NCBI GenBank assembly: GCA_019247195.1
Contig: JAFAPI010000043.1
Coordinates: forward strand, 1 to 47,352
Origin: Gammaproteobacteria bacterium
GTDB taxonomy: Bacteria > Pseudomonadota > Gammaproteobacteria > Steroidobacterales > Steroidobacteraceae
Direction: 5' to 3'
DNA length: 47,352 nucleotides
Every line of letters begins with the position of its first letter. Position 1 is the first letter of the stretch. Shown piece by piece: positions 1 through 7,691 of the stretch. Under the pieces are notes generated by a model. The model was not told the DNA's origin, did no database searches, and worked only from the letters and a program-made list of their open reading frames with translations. A program made the position numbers and the translations under genes.

Positions 1-2
1 CG

Positions 3-920
3 CTGCTCATGGCCGGGGTACTGAGCGTGGGCGAATACTTCGATCAGCGCGGCGAGGGCGAGTTGCGCGAGACCGCCGAGGCCCTCTTCCTGCGGGTCGA
101 CTGGCTATGGGCACAGAACGGCGCCGCAACGCTCTCGCAGGGCTGGCACCCTGAGGGCGGCTTTCTGCACTACGGCTGGGAGGGGTACAACGAGGCGCTG
201 CTGCTGTACGTTCTGGGTCTGGGTTCGCCGACGCGGCCGCTGACCGCCAGCAGTTTCTCCGGCTGGACGCTCACCTACCAGTGGGAGCGCATCCTGGGCC
301 AGGACGTCCTCTACTCCGGCCCCCTGTTCACGCATCTGTTCCCGCACACGTGGCTCGACTTGCGCGGTGTCCGCGATGCCTTCATGCGCGGCACAGGCAG
401 CGACTACTTCGAGAACACCCGACGCACCGTCGCCTTGCAGCGCGAATATTGCGAGCGCAACCCCCGCCGCTTCAGCGGCTACGGCCGCGACCTGTGGGGG
501 ATCAGCGCCGGAGACGGCCCGCGCGGCGAGGGAGTGCGCCGCTTCGCGCAGGACAACCGGCACTTCGGTTACATGGCGCGCGGGGTTCCGTACGGTCCCG
601 ATGATGGAACGCTCTGTCCGTGGGCGATGCTCGCCACCCTGCCCTTCACCCCCGACGCGGCGCTGCGGGGCACGCGCGAGCTGCTGCGCCGTTATCCGCA
701 GGTGTGCCAGCGTGCGCGCTTCAGCAGCGGCTTCAATCCGAGCGTCACCCGCGGCGGACGGCCTTGGCTGTCGCGCGGCTGGTACGGACTGGACCAGGGG
801 CTGCTGGTGCTGATGCTGGAGAATGCGCGCTCGGGCCTGCTGTGGCACTTGCTGCGGCAGAATGCGCACGTGGGCCGTGGCCTGCGGCGGGCGGGCTTCA
901 GCGGCGGGTGGCTGGCATGA
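3..920 (+). CDS. glycoamylase-family protein (PF10091-like), 5' end missing
   Basis: The reading frame is open to the left edge, so the N-terminus lies outside the window; about 305 residues are visible. The protein resembles the glycoamylase-like domain found alone or next to cyclic beta-glucan synthase modules. Family-typical blocks are a GWHPEGGF/YGWEGYNEA stretch near residues 46-63, a THLFPHTWLDLRG block near 108-120, DYFENTRR near 132-139, a GISAGDGP loop near 164-171 and GVPYGPDDGTLCPW near 192-205. The likely role is hydrolysis or modification of a glucan; substrate and linkage cannot be read from the sequence. No signal peptide can be judged because the start is absent. Its TGA overlaps the ATG of the next gene (ATGA), so the two are translationally coupled. 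Confidence 0.8.
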   Translation: MLMAGVLSVGEYFDQRGEGELRETAEALFLRVDWLWAQNGAATLSQGWHPEGGFLHYGWEGYNEALLLYVLGLGSPTRPLTASSFSGWTLTYQWERILGQDVLYSGPLFTHLFPHTWLDLRGVRDAFMRGTGSDYFENTRRTVALQREYCERNPRRFSGYGRDLWGISAGDGPRGEGVRRFAQDNRHFGYMARGVPYGPDDGTLCPWAMLATLPFTPDAALRGTRELLRRYPQVCQRARFSSGFNPSVTRGGRPWLSRGWYGLDQGLLVLMLENARSGLLWHLLRQNAHVGRGLRRAGFSGGWLA

Positions 921-2362
921 GCGGTAGGCGCCGGGGACCTCGTGGCGAGCGCCGCTATGACCTCGTGATCATCGGCGGCGGGCCGGCCGGACTTGCGGCG
1001 GCCGAGTTCGCTGCGCACCTCGGCGGCCGCGTGGCGCTCATCGAGAGCCGCGCGCTCGGCGGCACGTCGCTGCACAGCGGCTCGGTGCCCTCCAAGGCGC
1101 TGGTGCGCGCGGCGACCTTGTTCGCGGCGACCCGCGAGGGCGGTCGACTGCAGCGCTCGCAGCGCGAGCCGCGCGCACAATTCGGGCGCATCAGCGCGCG
1201 GCTGCGCGACATCGAGGAGCGGATCGGCGCCTCGCACTCCGCGGCGCGGCTGGAACGGCTGGGAATCGAGCTGCATCACGGCAGCGCCTGTTTCAGCGGA
1301 TTGGACAGCGTGCGCGTGCGCGGCACGGTGCTGCGATTCCACCGCGCCATCGTGGCGACGGGGGCGCAGCCGGCTGCCCCCGGGATACCTGGGCTGCGCC
1401 CGGGGAGCTATCACAGCAGCGAGTCGATCTTCGGCTTGACTGCGCTACCTCGGCAGCTGGCGGTGGTGGGTGGGGGACCGCTGGGCTGCGAGCTCGCGCA
1501 GGCCTTTTGCCGCCTCGGTTCGAGGGTCACGATCATCCAGGACGAGGCCAAGTTCCTGCCGCGCGAGGAACGGGACGCCGCCCAGCTGCTCGCCGCCTCT
1601 ATGGCGCGCGACGGTGTCGACATCCGTCTCAATACCCGCGTGGTCGGCGCCGAGGTTCGTCCGCGCGGCGTGCGGCTGCAGCTGCAGACCTACCGGCAGC
1701 GCATGCAGCTACAGGCCCAGCAGATCCTGGTCAGTGTCGGCCGGGTGCCGCGCCTGGAGGGCCTGCAGCTCGAGGCCGCGCGCATCGCCTATGACCGGCG
1801 GCGCGGCATCCGCGTCGATGACTATCTACGCACCAGCAACCCCCGTGTCTACGCGGCGGGCGATGTCTGCCTGCAGCACAAATACACCCACGTGGCCGAG
1901 AGCACTGGCCGACTGGCCGCGTGCAACGCGCTGCACCGCGAGCGGCGTATCTTCCGCGAACGCAACGTGCCGTGGTGCACCTTCTGCGCGCCCGAGATAG
2001 CCCACATCGGCCTGCAGGTCTGGGAGGCGCGGCGGCGCGGCATCCCCCTCAAGACCTATACGGTGCTCATGCACGACGTTGACCGAGCCATCACCGACCG
2101 CCAGGATGTTGGCTTCGTGAAGCTGCATGCCACCGAGCGCAGCGACCGCATCCTCGGCGCGACCATCGTCGCCGCGCGCGCCAGCGAGATGATCAACGAA
2201 GTCGCCGTGGCTATGGATCAGGGCGTGGGTCTGCGGGAGCTCGCCCGCGTGCTGCACACCTATCCGTCCCAGTCCTCCGCGATACGCCTGGCGGCAATGA
2301 GCCATGACGAGGGCATCGTCGGCTACGCCCTGCGCGACGCCACCGGTCTTGCGCCCCGCTAG
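917..2362 (+). CDS. MerA/lipoamide dehydrogenase-like FAD oxidoreductase without redox cysteines
   Basis: A 481-residue class I pyridine nucleotide-disulfide oxidoreductase fold: an FAD-binding GGGPAGLAAAE loop near residue 20, a second dinucleotide site (VVGGGPLGCELA) in the middle, an AAGDV motif, and a C-terminal dimerisation domain resembling MerA-like enzymes (PEIAHIGL, RILGATIVAARASEM). The redox-active pair that reads CxxxxC in the family (GGTCLNxGCIPSKAL) is GGTSLHSGSVPSKAL here, so Ser51 and Ser56 replace both cysteines (codons TCG at 1067 and 1082). The C-terminal His-Glu dyad is also lost: the HxHPTxxE motif reads HTYPSQSS (residues 447-454), with Tyr at the His position and Ser at the Glu position. 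It therefore cannot carry out disulfide-relay chemistry. A simple NAD(P)H:acceptor flavin reductase or a non-catalytic role is possible. The ATG at 917 overlaps the upstream stop codon. Confidence 0.85.
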   Translation: MSGRRRGPRGERRYDLVIIGGGPAGLAAAEFAAHLGGRVALIESRALGGTSLHSGSVPSKALVRAATLFAATREGGRLQRSQREPRAQFGRISARLRDIEERIGASHSAARLERLGIELHHGSACFSGLDSVRVRGTVLRFHRAIVATGAQPAAPGIPGLRPGSYHSSESIFGLTALPRQLAVVGGGPLGCELAQAFCRLGSRVTIIQDEAKFLPREERDAAQLLAASMARDGVDIRLNTRVVGAEVRPRGVRLQLQTYRQRMQLQAQQILVSVGRVPRLEGLQLEAARIAYDRRRGIRVDDYLRTSNPRVYAAGDVCLQHKYTHVAESTGRLAACNALHRERRIFRERNVPWCTFCAPEIAHIGLQVWEARRRGIPLKTYTVLMHDVDRAITDRQDVGFVKLHATERSDRILGATIVAARASEMINEVAVAMDQGVGLRELARVLHTYPSQSSAIRLAAMSHDEGIVGYALRDATGLAPR

Positions 2363-2369
2363 CCGAGAC

Positions 2370-3635
2370 TCACCCCACGTTGGCGCGGCGCGTTTCGCTC
2401 ACCTGCTCTGCCGCCCCGGGGCTCGCAACCGCGGGTGCGTCCGCGCGGGCGGCAGCCGCCGCAGCGGCGGGGGTGACGTCCGCCGCGCCGGTGGGCGGGC
2501 ATAGCACGCGCATGAGCAGGCTCCCGCCGCTGCTATGTGCGGCCGCGACCTTGGTCGAGACCAGCAACGGCATGGCCATCACGACCCCGGCAATCCCCCA
2601 GATCCAGCCCCCCAGCCACAGAGCGACGAAGACGATGATCGGGTTGAGATGCAGGCGCTTGCCGAAAAAGATCGGCTCGACGATCTGGCCCTCGACCGTG
2701 GCGAGACCGAGGAAGGTGAACGACACCGCCAGCACGTGGGTTATGGAGTCGAAGGTGACGAGCGCGACCACGGTGAGGATGGTGAGCGTGGTCGCCGAGC
2801 CCAGATAGGGGACGAAGTTCAGGACGCACGCCAAGGTACCCCACAGCACGGGGTTAGGCATCTTCAGCAGCCACATGGACACGCCGGTGGCGATGCCGAG
2901 ACTGATGTTGATCAGCGCCAGTGTCGAGTAGTAACGACCCACCTCGACCCGGATTGACTCGATGATGTACATCACGTGCACGGCGTGCATGTTGCCCGAC
3001 ATGGCCGCGGTCATGCGCGCGAGCGTCGGTGGACCTGCCGCAAGCAATAGCAGGGTCAGCGCCATGACCGTCACGACCATGGCGAGCGCCCAACCGGTCT
3101 CGGTCAGCACGCTTACCGGATTCACCGGAGCTGCGGCGGCGCTGGGTGCCGCGGGAGTTGCCGGGTGTGCCTCGGTGCTGCCCCCGGCGATCGCCGCGGC
3201 GCGCTCTGCGATGTCATTGACGCGCATCAAGGCTGAGCGCGCCGGGCGAATCTTGTGCTCGATGGTGCGCAGCACCCGCGGCGCGTTCTGCACCCACTGC
3301 TGCGCCGGGGCCCAGAGCATCTCGGCGGTGCCCGCCAAAACCACGGCGCTCAGCAGCAACAGGACGAGGGCGCTCACCCCGCGCGGCACCCGCCAGCGGT
3401 GCAGCCGCTCGACGACGCCGGACAGGATGAGCGAGAAAAGAATCGCCAGCGCGATAGGGATGAGCATCTCGCGGCCGGAGCGCAGTGCGGCAATCAGGGC
3501 GCAGACCGCCAGGATCCACAGCGGCCGGGCAAGCGTGCGCGCCACCTTGGCGCTGGCGCTGGCCGGCTCAAGCGGCGGCGGCCGCCATTTGTCGGTGAGC
3601 GGCTGGATCAGGGGGTACCGGCCGGGAAAGCGCAT
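2370..3635 (-). CDS. AI-2E family (PerM/YdiK-like) membrane permease
   Basis: A 421-residue polytopic membrane protein of the AI-2E transporter family (PF01594). Two hydrophobic helices follow a basic N-terminus (around residues 37-53 and 56-75), then comes a large soluble insert rich in Ala and Pro (about residues 110-180). The C-terminal half has the typical run of helices with LNFVPYLGSATT and the VEGQIVEPIFFGKRLHLNPIIVFVALWLGG region (written here only as a landmark near residues 310-340). Members export small solutes or the quorum signal AI-2, but most are uncharacterised. The C-terminal 35 residues are Ala-rich and probably disordered. The ATG at 3635 has AAGGA almost touching it, which is too close for a normal ribosome site, so the true start may lie further inside. 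It converges on the upstream oxidoreductase with 7 bp between stops. Confidence 0.85.
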   Translation of the reverse strand: MRFPGRYPLIQPLTDKWRPPPLEPASASAKVARTLARPLWILAVCALIAALRSGREMLIPIALAILFSLILSGVVERLHRWRVPRGVSALVLLLLSAVVLAGTAEMLWAPAQQWVQNAPRVLRTIEHKIRPARSALMRVNDIAERAAAIAGGSTEAHPATPAAPSAAAAPVNPVSVLTETGWALAMVVTVMALTLLLLAAGPPTLARMTAAMSGNMHAVHVMYIIESIRVEVGRYYSTLALINISLGIATGVSMWLLKMPNPVLWGTLACVLNFVPYLGSATTLTILTVVALVTFDSITHVLAVSFTFLGLATVEGQIVEPIFFGKRLHLNPIIVFVALWLGGWIWGIAGVVMAMPLLVSTKVAAAHSSGGSLLMRVLCPPTGAADVTPAAAAAAARADAPAVASPGAAEQVSETRRANVG

Positions 3636-3647
3636 ATTCCTTATAAG

Positions 3648-3680
3648 TGTCAGCCCACCTCGCGGGTCGTAATGCTGACA
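3648..3680. repeat. inverted repeat upstream of the AI-2E permease gene
   Basis: TGTCAGC at 3648-3654 pairs with GCTGACA at 3674-3680 across a 19-bp spacer. It lies just upstream of the leftward permease gene and could be an operator for it, but no known regulator motif is recognised. Confidence 0.25.
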
Positions 3681-3790
3681 TCTAGCTTAAGGAGGCGCCG
3701 TCGCCCGGGTGTGTGGGCATGGGTAGGGTCGGGACTACGGGTGCGTCGCACGCCTGGAGGCACCCGGAGGCGGGGGCTCCTGACCGGCGA

Positions 3791-3854
3791 CGTAGGAATT
3801 TGTAGGATGCGCCCTACAGAGAGTCTGGCGGCAGGCGTACTCTGCCCGCCTACA
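3791..3854. promoter_or_regulatory. GacA-box-like palindrome with extra half-sites upstream of the NarL-type regulator
   Basis: The core is an exact 18-bp palindrome at 3801-3818, TGTAGG-ATGCGC-CCTACA, with the geometry (6-6-6) of the TGTAAG-N6-CTTACA box bound by GacA/UvrY-type NarL-family regulators. A CGTAGG half-site lies at 3791-3796 and another CCTACA at 3849-3854. The core is about 105 bp before the start codon of the response regulator at 3923, so autoregulation is a natural reading. The rest of the 287-bp gap (3636-3922) shows no gene; AGGAGAG at about 3911-3917 is the ribosome site for the regulator. Confidence 0.5.
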
Positions 3855-3922
3855 AGACTCGCTACTGTCCCGCCACGAACCGCTCCGCCTCAGAAGACCG
3901 AACCACGGCCAGGAGAGAACCG

Positions 3923-4555
3923 ATGCCCAGCATACTAATTGCGGATGATCACGCGATGATTCGCACCGGTCTCAGGCACTACCTAGAGCAGGACCGCTCG
4001 ATCGACAAGATCGGGGAAACCGGAACGGGTGCCGAGACTCTGCAGCAGCTGCGCGAAGGTCACTGGGACCTCGTGATCCTCGACATCAATATGCCGGACC
4101 GCAGTGGTATCGACATTCTGCGCCACATCCGCTCCGGGCATCCGGATACGCGGGTGCTGGTGATGAGCGGATTCGCCGAGAAGCAGTACGCGATCAACGT
4201 GCTGCGCGCCGGCGCGTCGGGCTACCTTGCCAAGGACCAGGCGCCAGAGGAATTCATGCGCGCGGTGCACACGGTGCTCGCCGGACGTCGCTTCGTCAGC
4301 GCGACCTTGAGCGAGATGCTGGTGACGGCGCTCGATGAGCCCACCGATCAACCCCTGCACGCCTCGCTGTCGCAGCGTGAGTTTCAGATCCTGTGCAAGC
4401 TCGCAGTGGGCCGCTCGGTGTCCGAGATCGCGCAGGAGCTCTTCATCAGCGTCAAGACCGTCAGCACCTACCGGGCGCGCGTGCTCGAGAAGATGAATCT
4501 CGACACGAACGCGGACTTGACGACCTACGCGCTGCGGAACGGCTTAGTCCAGTAG
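3923..4555 (+). CDS. NarL/FixJ-family two-component response regulator
   Basis: This 210-residue DNA-binding response regulator has an N-terminal receiver domain (residues 2-118) with the acidic pair Asp8/Asp9, phospho-acceptor Asp54 in VILDINMP, a Ser in VLVMSGF and Lys104 in YLAKD, so it should be phosphorylated normally. A LuxR-type helix-turn-helix occupies about residues 145-205 (LSQREFQIL, SVSEIAQELFISVKTVSTYRARVLEKM). The start has a good AGGAGAG ribosome site. It lies 31 bp before a receiver-only gene and converges with a CHASE3 histidine kinase that is the obvious partner. The NarL-type DNA-binding domain fits the 18-bp palindrome found upstream. Target genes are unknown. Confidence 0.93.
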   Translation: MPSILIADDHAMIRTGLRHYLEQDRSIDKIGETGTGAETLQQLREGHWDLVILDINMPDRSGIDILRHIRSGHPDTRVLVMSGFAEKQYAINVLRAGASGYLAKDQAPEEFMRAVHTVLAGRRFVSATLSEMLVTALDEPTDQPLHASLSQREFQILCKLAVGRSVSEIAQELFISVKTVSTYRARVLEKMNLDTNADLTTYALRNGLVQ

Positions 4556-4586
4556 TCACGGCAGGACCAGGGAGAGCCGCCGCCTC

Positions 4587-5024
4587 GTGTTGGAGGCGGC
4601 CCAGCCAAGCATGGCCGCAAGCAATGGAACACTGCAGGTGCTGCTGGTCGAGGATTCGCCGCTTCTCGCAACGCGCCTGGCGGAGATGATCCGGCTGCTG
4701 CCGGAGGTTTCGCTGCTCGACACCGTGCAGACCGAGCGCGAGGCACTGGAGGGCATCGCCGCCCGCACGCCCGACGTGGTCGTACTCGACCTGAAACTCA
4801 GGAGTGGGACGGGTTTTGGCGTGCTGCGCTCCCTCGCAGGCGCCGCGCATCGCCCCCAAGTGATCGTTCTGACGAATCATGGCCTGCCCGAGTACCGCCG
4901 CGAGGCTGAGCACCTCGGAGCGGAGGCGTTCCTCGACAAGTCCCGCGATTATTTTCGGCTGCCGAGCCTGTTGCGGGCGCTGTCGCAGCGCCGCGCGGCG
5001 CCCTCGCGCCCACCCGCCGCTTAA
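4587..5024 (+). CDS. receiver-only response regulator (no output domain)
   Basis: A 145-residue protein made only of a receiver domain (about residues 16-138): Glu22/Asp23, phospho-acceptor Asp68 in VVVLDLKL, Thr96 in VIVLTNH and Lys118 in FLDKSRD are all in place. The tail is Arg/Pro/Ala-rich and carries no output domain. Single receivers act as phosphate sinks, phosphorelay intermediates or protein-interaction switches. The GTG at 4587 has GGAGAG 10 bp upstream; an ATG at 4611 is an alternative start that would remove eight residues. The gene ends in TTAA at 5021-5024, which contains its own TAA and, on the other strand, the TAA of the convergent kinase. Confidence 0.87.
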   Translation: MLEAAQPSMAASNGTLQVLLVEDSPLLATRLAEMIRLLPEVSLLDTVQTEREALEGIAARTPDVVVLDLKLRSGTGFGVLRSLAGAAHRPQVIVLTNHGLPEYRREAEHLGAEAFLDKSRDYFRLPSLLRALSQRRAAPSRPPAA

Positions 5025-6409
5025 ACAGGCACCCGCTCAGCCACTTCGGCCGTCAATCCGGCCGTGATCCGCGCGAGGGGCAGCCGGATCTGCAGCTCGG
5101 TACCGCCGCCCACCGGGCGTTCGCAGCGCCACTGGCCACCCAATGCCTGCACCCGGTGAATCATCGCCGCCAGGCCGTGCGAGCGCGCACCCGGTCGCCC
5201 CTGGGGCAACCCGATCCCGTCGTCGCGGATCCGCAGTGAGGCCCAGGGGGGTTGCAGCTCCAGCTCCAGGGCCACGGTCCGCGCGCGTGCATGCTTGAGG
5301 ACGTTGGTGAGCGCTTCCTGCGCGATGCGGAAGATGGCGATGGCGGCCTCGGATGTGAACTCCACAGCGCTGCTCGGGTAGCGTTCCGCGCCGGTCAGCC
5401 CGCCGCGGCGACAGGTCTCGGCAAACAGCCAGCGTAGCGCCGCCAGCAGGCCTAGATTGTCGAGAAGCGTCGGCCGCAGCTCCTCCACTACGCGTCGCTT
5501 CAGGTCGACGCCCGCCTGCAGGGCCTGATGCACGCGCCGGAAATGCGCCTGCACCGCGGGATCGTCCGAGCTCAGGTGCTGCTCGAGCCAGGTCACGTCC
5601 ATGCGCGCTGCGACCAGAAGACCACCGAGCTCATCGTGCAGCTCACGCGACAGCGCGGCGCGCTCCTGCTCGGCCACTGACTGCAACTGGGTGGACAGCT
5701 CGCTCAGCGCGGTCGTGCGCTGGGCCACCTGCCGCTCGAGCTCGGCCTGGCGTTCAGCCATTTCCTCGGTTTCTCGCTCCTTGGACAGCACATGGCGCCG
5801 CACCAGGCGCTGCAGCCACCACAGCAGCACGATGCCCGCGAGCAGGGCGGCGCTGCGCAGGCCGAAATTCACACCCCGGTGAACGCGCCACGCCCGGCTC
5901 GCATCAAGCGTGTCCTCGGTCTGCTGCGCCTGGAGTTCCCCGACCAGCGTGGCGATCTGCGCAGTCGTGTGCTGGCCCACGTCGCTGCGCAGGTAGGCGA
6001 TGGCGGCCCGCGGACCCCGCTCGCGGTAGGCCTGCAGCGATTCGCGCATCTGTGCGAAGCGAGCCCGGGTCAGGTGCAGCAGGTTGTCCACTTCCTGCTG
6101 GACGGCCGGATCGCCGCGGGCGAATACGCTCTGCAGGTGCTGCAGTGCGGGACCGATCTGCCCGGCAGCATCGCCGTAGGACTCGAGATAGGGCTCCTCG
6201 CGCAAGAGCAGGTAGCCGCGCTCGCCGCTCTCGGCCTGGCTCACCAGCGTGAGAACCACGCTCAGGGCCCGCTCGCGCTGCGCCGCCGCCTGCACCTGCC
6301 CACCGGCCTGCTCGAGCTGACGTTGCCCCCACTCCGCTGCCCAGAACAGCGCCAGCAACGCCGCCAGCAAGAGGAGCACCCCCACCGCTTGGCGCAGCGA
6401 GGCGCTCAT
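5021..6409 (-). CDS. CHASE3-domain sensor histidine kinase, NarX/HisKA_3 class
   Basis: A 462-residue membrane kinase: TM1 at about residues 8-25, a periplasmic CHASE3 sensor domain (about 40-175, with the typical ESGERGYLL motif), TM2 at about 184-202, a coiled-coil linker (206-245), a HisKA_3 dimerisation domain with phospho-accepting His258 in SRELHDELGG, and a HATPase_c domain (EALTNVLKHA N-box, DDGIGLPQG and HGLAAMIHR G-boxes). This kinase class pairs with NarL/FixJ regulators, which fits the gene encoded convergently at 3923. The receiver-only protein next to it may compete for its phosphate. The stop codon overlaps that of the receiver gene on the opposite strand. The signal sensed by CHASE3 is unknown. 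Confidence 0.92.
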   Translation of the reverse strand: MSASLRQAVGVLLLLAALLALFWAAEWGQRQLEQAGGQVQAAAQRERALSVVLTLVSQAESGERGYLLLREEPYLESYGDAAGQIGPALQHLQSVFARGDPAVQQEVDNLLHLTRARFAQMRESLQAYRERGPRAAIAYLRSDVGQHTTAQIATLVGELQAQQTEDTLDASRAWRVHRGVNFGLRSAALLAGIVLLWWLQRLVRRHVLSKERETEEMAERQAELERQVAQRTTALSELSTQLQSVAEQERAALSRELHDELGGLLVAARMDVTWLEQHLSSDDPAVQAHFRRVHQALQAGVDLKRRVVEELRPTLLDNLGLLAALRWLFAETCRRGGLTGAERYPSSAVEFTSEAAIAIFRIAQEALTNVLKHARARTVALELELQPPWASLRIRDDGIGLPQGRPGARSHGLAAMIHRVQALGGQWRCERPVGGGTELQIRLPLARITAGLTAEVAERVPV

Positions 6410-6525
6410 GCGCGGGCGGCCCCGGGCGCGGGTCGAGGGGACCGGATGAGTGGAGGCGAAGGAGAGGGTCTCAACAGCACGCTGCCGCTCGTGCGCGCTT
6501 GACGCGCCGCGGCATCATACCGGTA

Positions 6526-6696
6526 TCAGCGCGGCAGTTCTGACCCGGTCGTGGTCGGGTGCGGCGCGCCCCCCTCACCCTCCCAGCGCGCCTTGTCGTC
6601 GGCGGCCTCCCGCGCACGGTGTTGCTGCCGGCTGCGGGTGCCCGCATACCAGGCCACCGCGGCGATCGAGAGGGCGAGGAGCGCGAGGCGGCTCAT
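6526..6696 (-). CDS. small single-pass membrane protein, hypothetical
   Basis: A 56-residue reading frame starting MSRLALLALSIAAVAWYAGT: one hydrophobic helix followed by a short charged tail (RSRQQHRAREAADDKARWEG) and a Pro/Thr-rich end. A weak purine-rich stretch (GGGGACGGGAC) precedes the ATG. It sits in the gap of about 446 bp between the kinase and the ferritin-like gene and points the same way as both. I recognise no family. The membrane-anchor-plus-charged-tail layout makes it plausible as a gene, but chance is possible. The remaining sequence of the gap (6410-6525 and 6697-6855) shows no further gene. Confidence 0.4.
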   Translation of the reverse strand: MSRLALLALSIAAVAWYAGTRSRQQHRAREAADDKARWEGEGGAPHPTTTGSELPR

Positions 6697-6855
6697 AGTC
6701 CCGTCCCCGCCCGGCTCAGCTTGCGATGAGCCGGACGGATCGGGTAAAGAAAAGGCAGACGCGTCGTGGGCGTGACCGGGGGGTCGGTGTCAGCCATGGG
6801 GGTTGACACGTCTGCTGGCGTCATTTGCGCCGAAACCATTGCCTGGTGGGGTTCG

Positions 6856-7401
6856 TCACTTTGGCAGCATGCTGACCAGGTCCTCAGCGTGCTCTTCCTC
6901 CTTAGCGAGGATCTCCTCAATCATGCGACGCGTCGTCGGGTCGTGACTACCCAGATAGCGGATGAATTCTTTGTAGGAATCGATCGCAACCCGCTCGGCC
7001 ACCAGGTCCTCGCGGATCATGTCCTCCAGGGTCTTGCCGGCGACGTACTCGGCGTGGCTTCGCTCGGCCAGGCCGCGCGGATCAAAGTTCGGCTCCCCCT
7101 CGAGTTGCACGATGCGTGCCGCAATGCGGTCGGCGTGCTCCTGTTCCTCCTCGGCATGCTCGCGGAACTCCTGCTTGACCGACTCGGCCGCCATGCCGCT
7201 CGCCATAAAATAGTGACGGCGGTAGCGCAGGGTGCATACCAATTCGGTCGCCAGCGCCTCATTGAGCAGGCGCAGCACCGTGGCGCGATCGGCTCCGTAA
7301 CTGTGGGTCACCGCGCCGTTCTCGATGTCTTGGCGAGCCCGGGCACGCAGTGCCTCGATACTGCTCAACTGCGGATTCGAGGGAAAACTCTCAGCTGCCA
7401 C
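6856..7401 (-). CDS. ferritin-like diiron protein related to bacterioferritin
   Basis: A 181-residue four-helix ferritin-like protein. The full ferroxidase ligand set of bacterioferritin can be placed: Glu53 (ATELV), Tyr60, Glu86 and His89 (EEQEHAD), Glu136 (DLVAERV), and Glu168 and His171 (KEEEHAEDL). The Met that binds haem in bacterioferritin (EMKHAD) is Gln87 here, so it is probably haem-free. An N-terminal extension of about 35 residues precedes the first helix. The likely role is iron oxidation and storage, or protection from peroxide. It lies 5 bp downstream of the yqjK-like gene and may be the last gene of that leftward operon, with superoxide dismutase further upstream, so the neighbourhood points to oxidative or stationary-phase stress. 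Confidence 0.85.
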   Translation of the reverse strand: MAAESFPSNPQLSSIEALRARARQDIENGAVTHSYGADRATVLRLLNEALATELVCTLRYRRHYFMASGMAAESVKQEFREHAEEEQEHADRIAARIVQLEGEPNFDPRGLAERSHAEYVAGKTLEDMIREDLVAERVAIDSYKEFIRYLGSHDPTTRRMIEEILAKEEEHAEDLVSMLPK

Positions 7402-7406
7402 GATCT

Positions 7407-7691
7407 CTATCTCCCATGACCCAACCAGCGCACGACACTCAGGGCGCGACGCGCTCCCACGGCGCCGAGCACCCGGCCTAACAATGCGGGGCGCATCATG
7501 AGCGCCGTCACTGCCCCGGACAGCACCGAGCGCGGCGTCACGTGCTGCTGCAGCCAGCGAAAGGTCCGGCTGCGCGGGAAGCCCTGCTCCCGAGCGCTCG
7601 TGCGCGCCAGCACGCGGCGCAGCTCTTCGCGGTCGCGCCGCAGCTGCAACAGTGCGTCGTGTGCGCTCGCGGCAGCAGGCTGACGCTTCAT
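7407..7691 (-). CDS. YqjK-like small protein
   Basis: A 94-residue basic protein (start MKRQPAAASAHDALLQLRRD) with an Arg-rich helical first half and a weakly hydrophobic segment near residues 55-80. The start is placed at 7691 because this ATG overlaps the TGA of the upstream yqjE-like gene (ATGA). Position (third after yqjD- and yqjE-like genes), size and composition match YqjK of the enterobacterial yqjDEK operon; direct similarity is weak. Function unknown. Confidence 0.6.
   Translation of the reverse strand: MKRQPAAASAHDALLQLRRDREELRRVLARTSAREQGFPRSRTFRWLQQHVTPRSVLSGAVTALMMRPALLGRVLGAVGARRALSVVRWLGHGR

Noticed and set aside
917-2362. Annotation as mercuric reductase
   Set aside because: The active-site cysteines are missing, there is no C-terminal vicinal cysteine pair and no mer genes are nearby.
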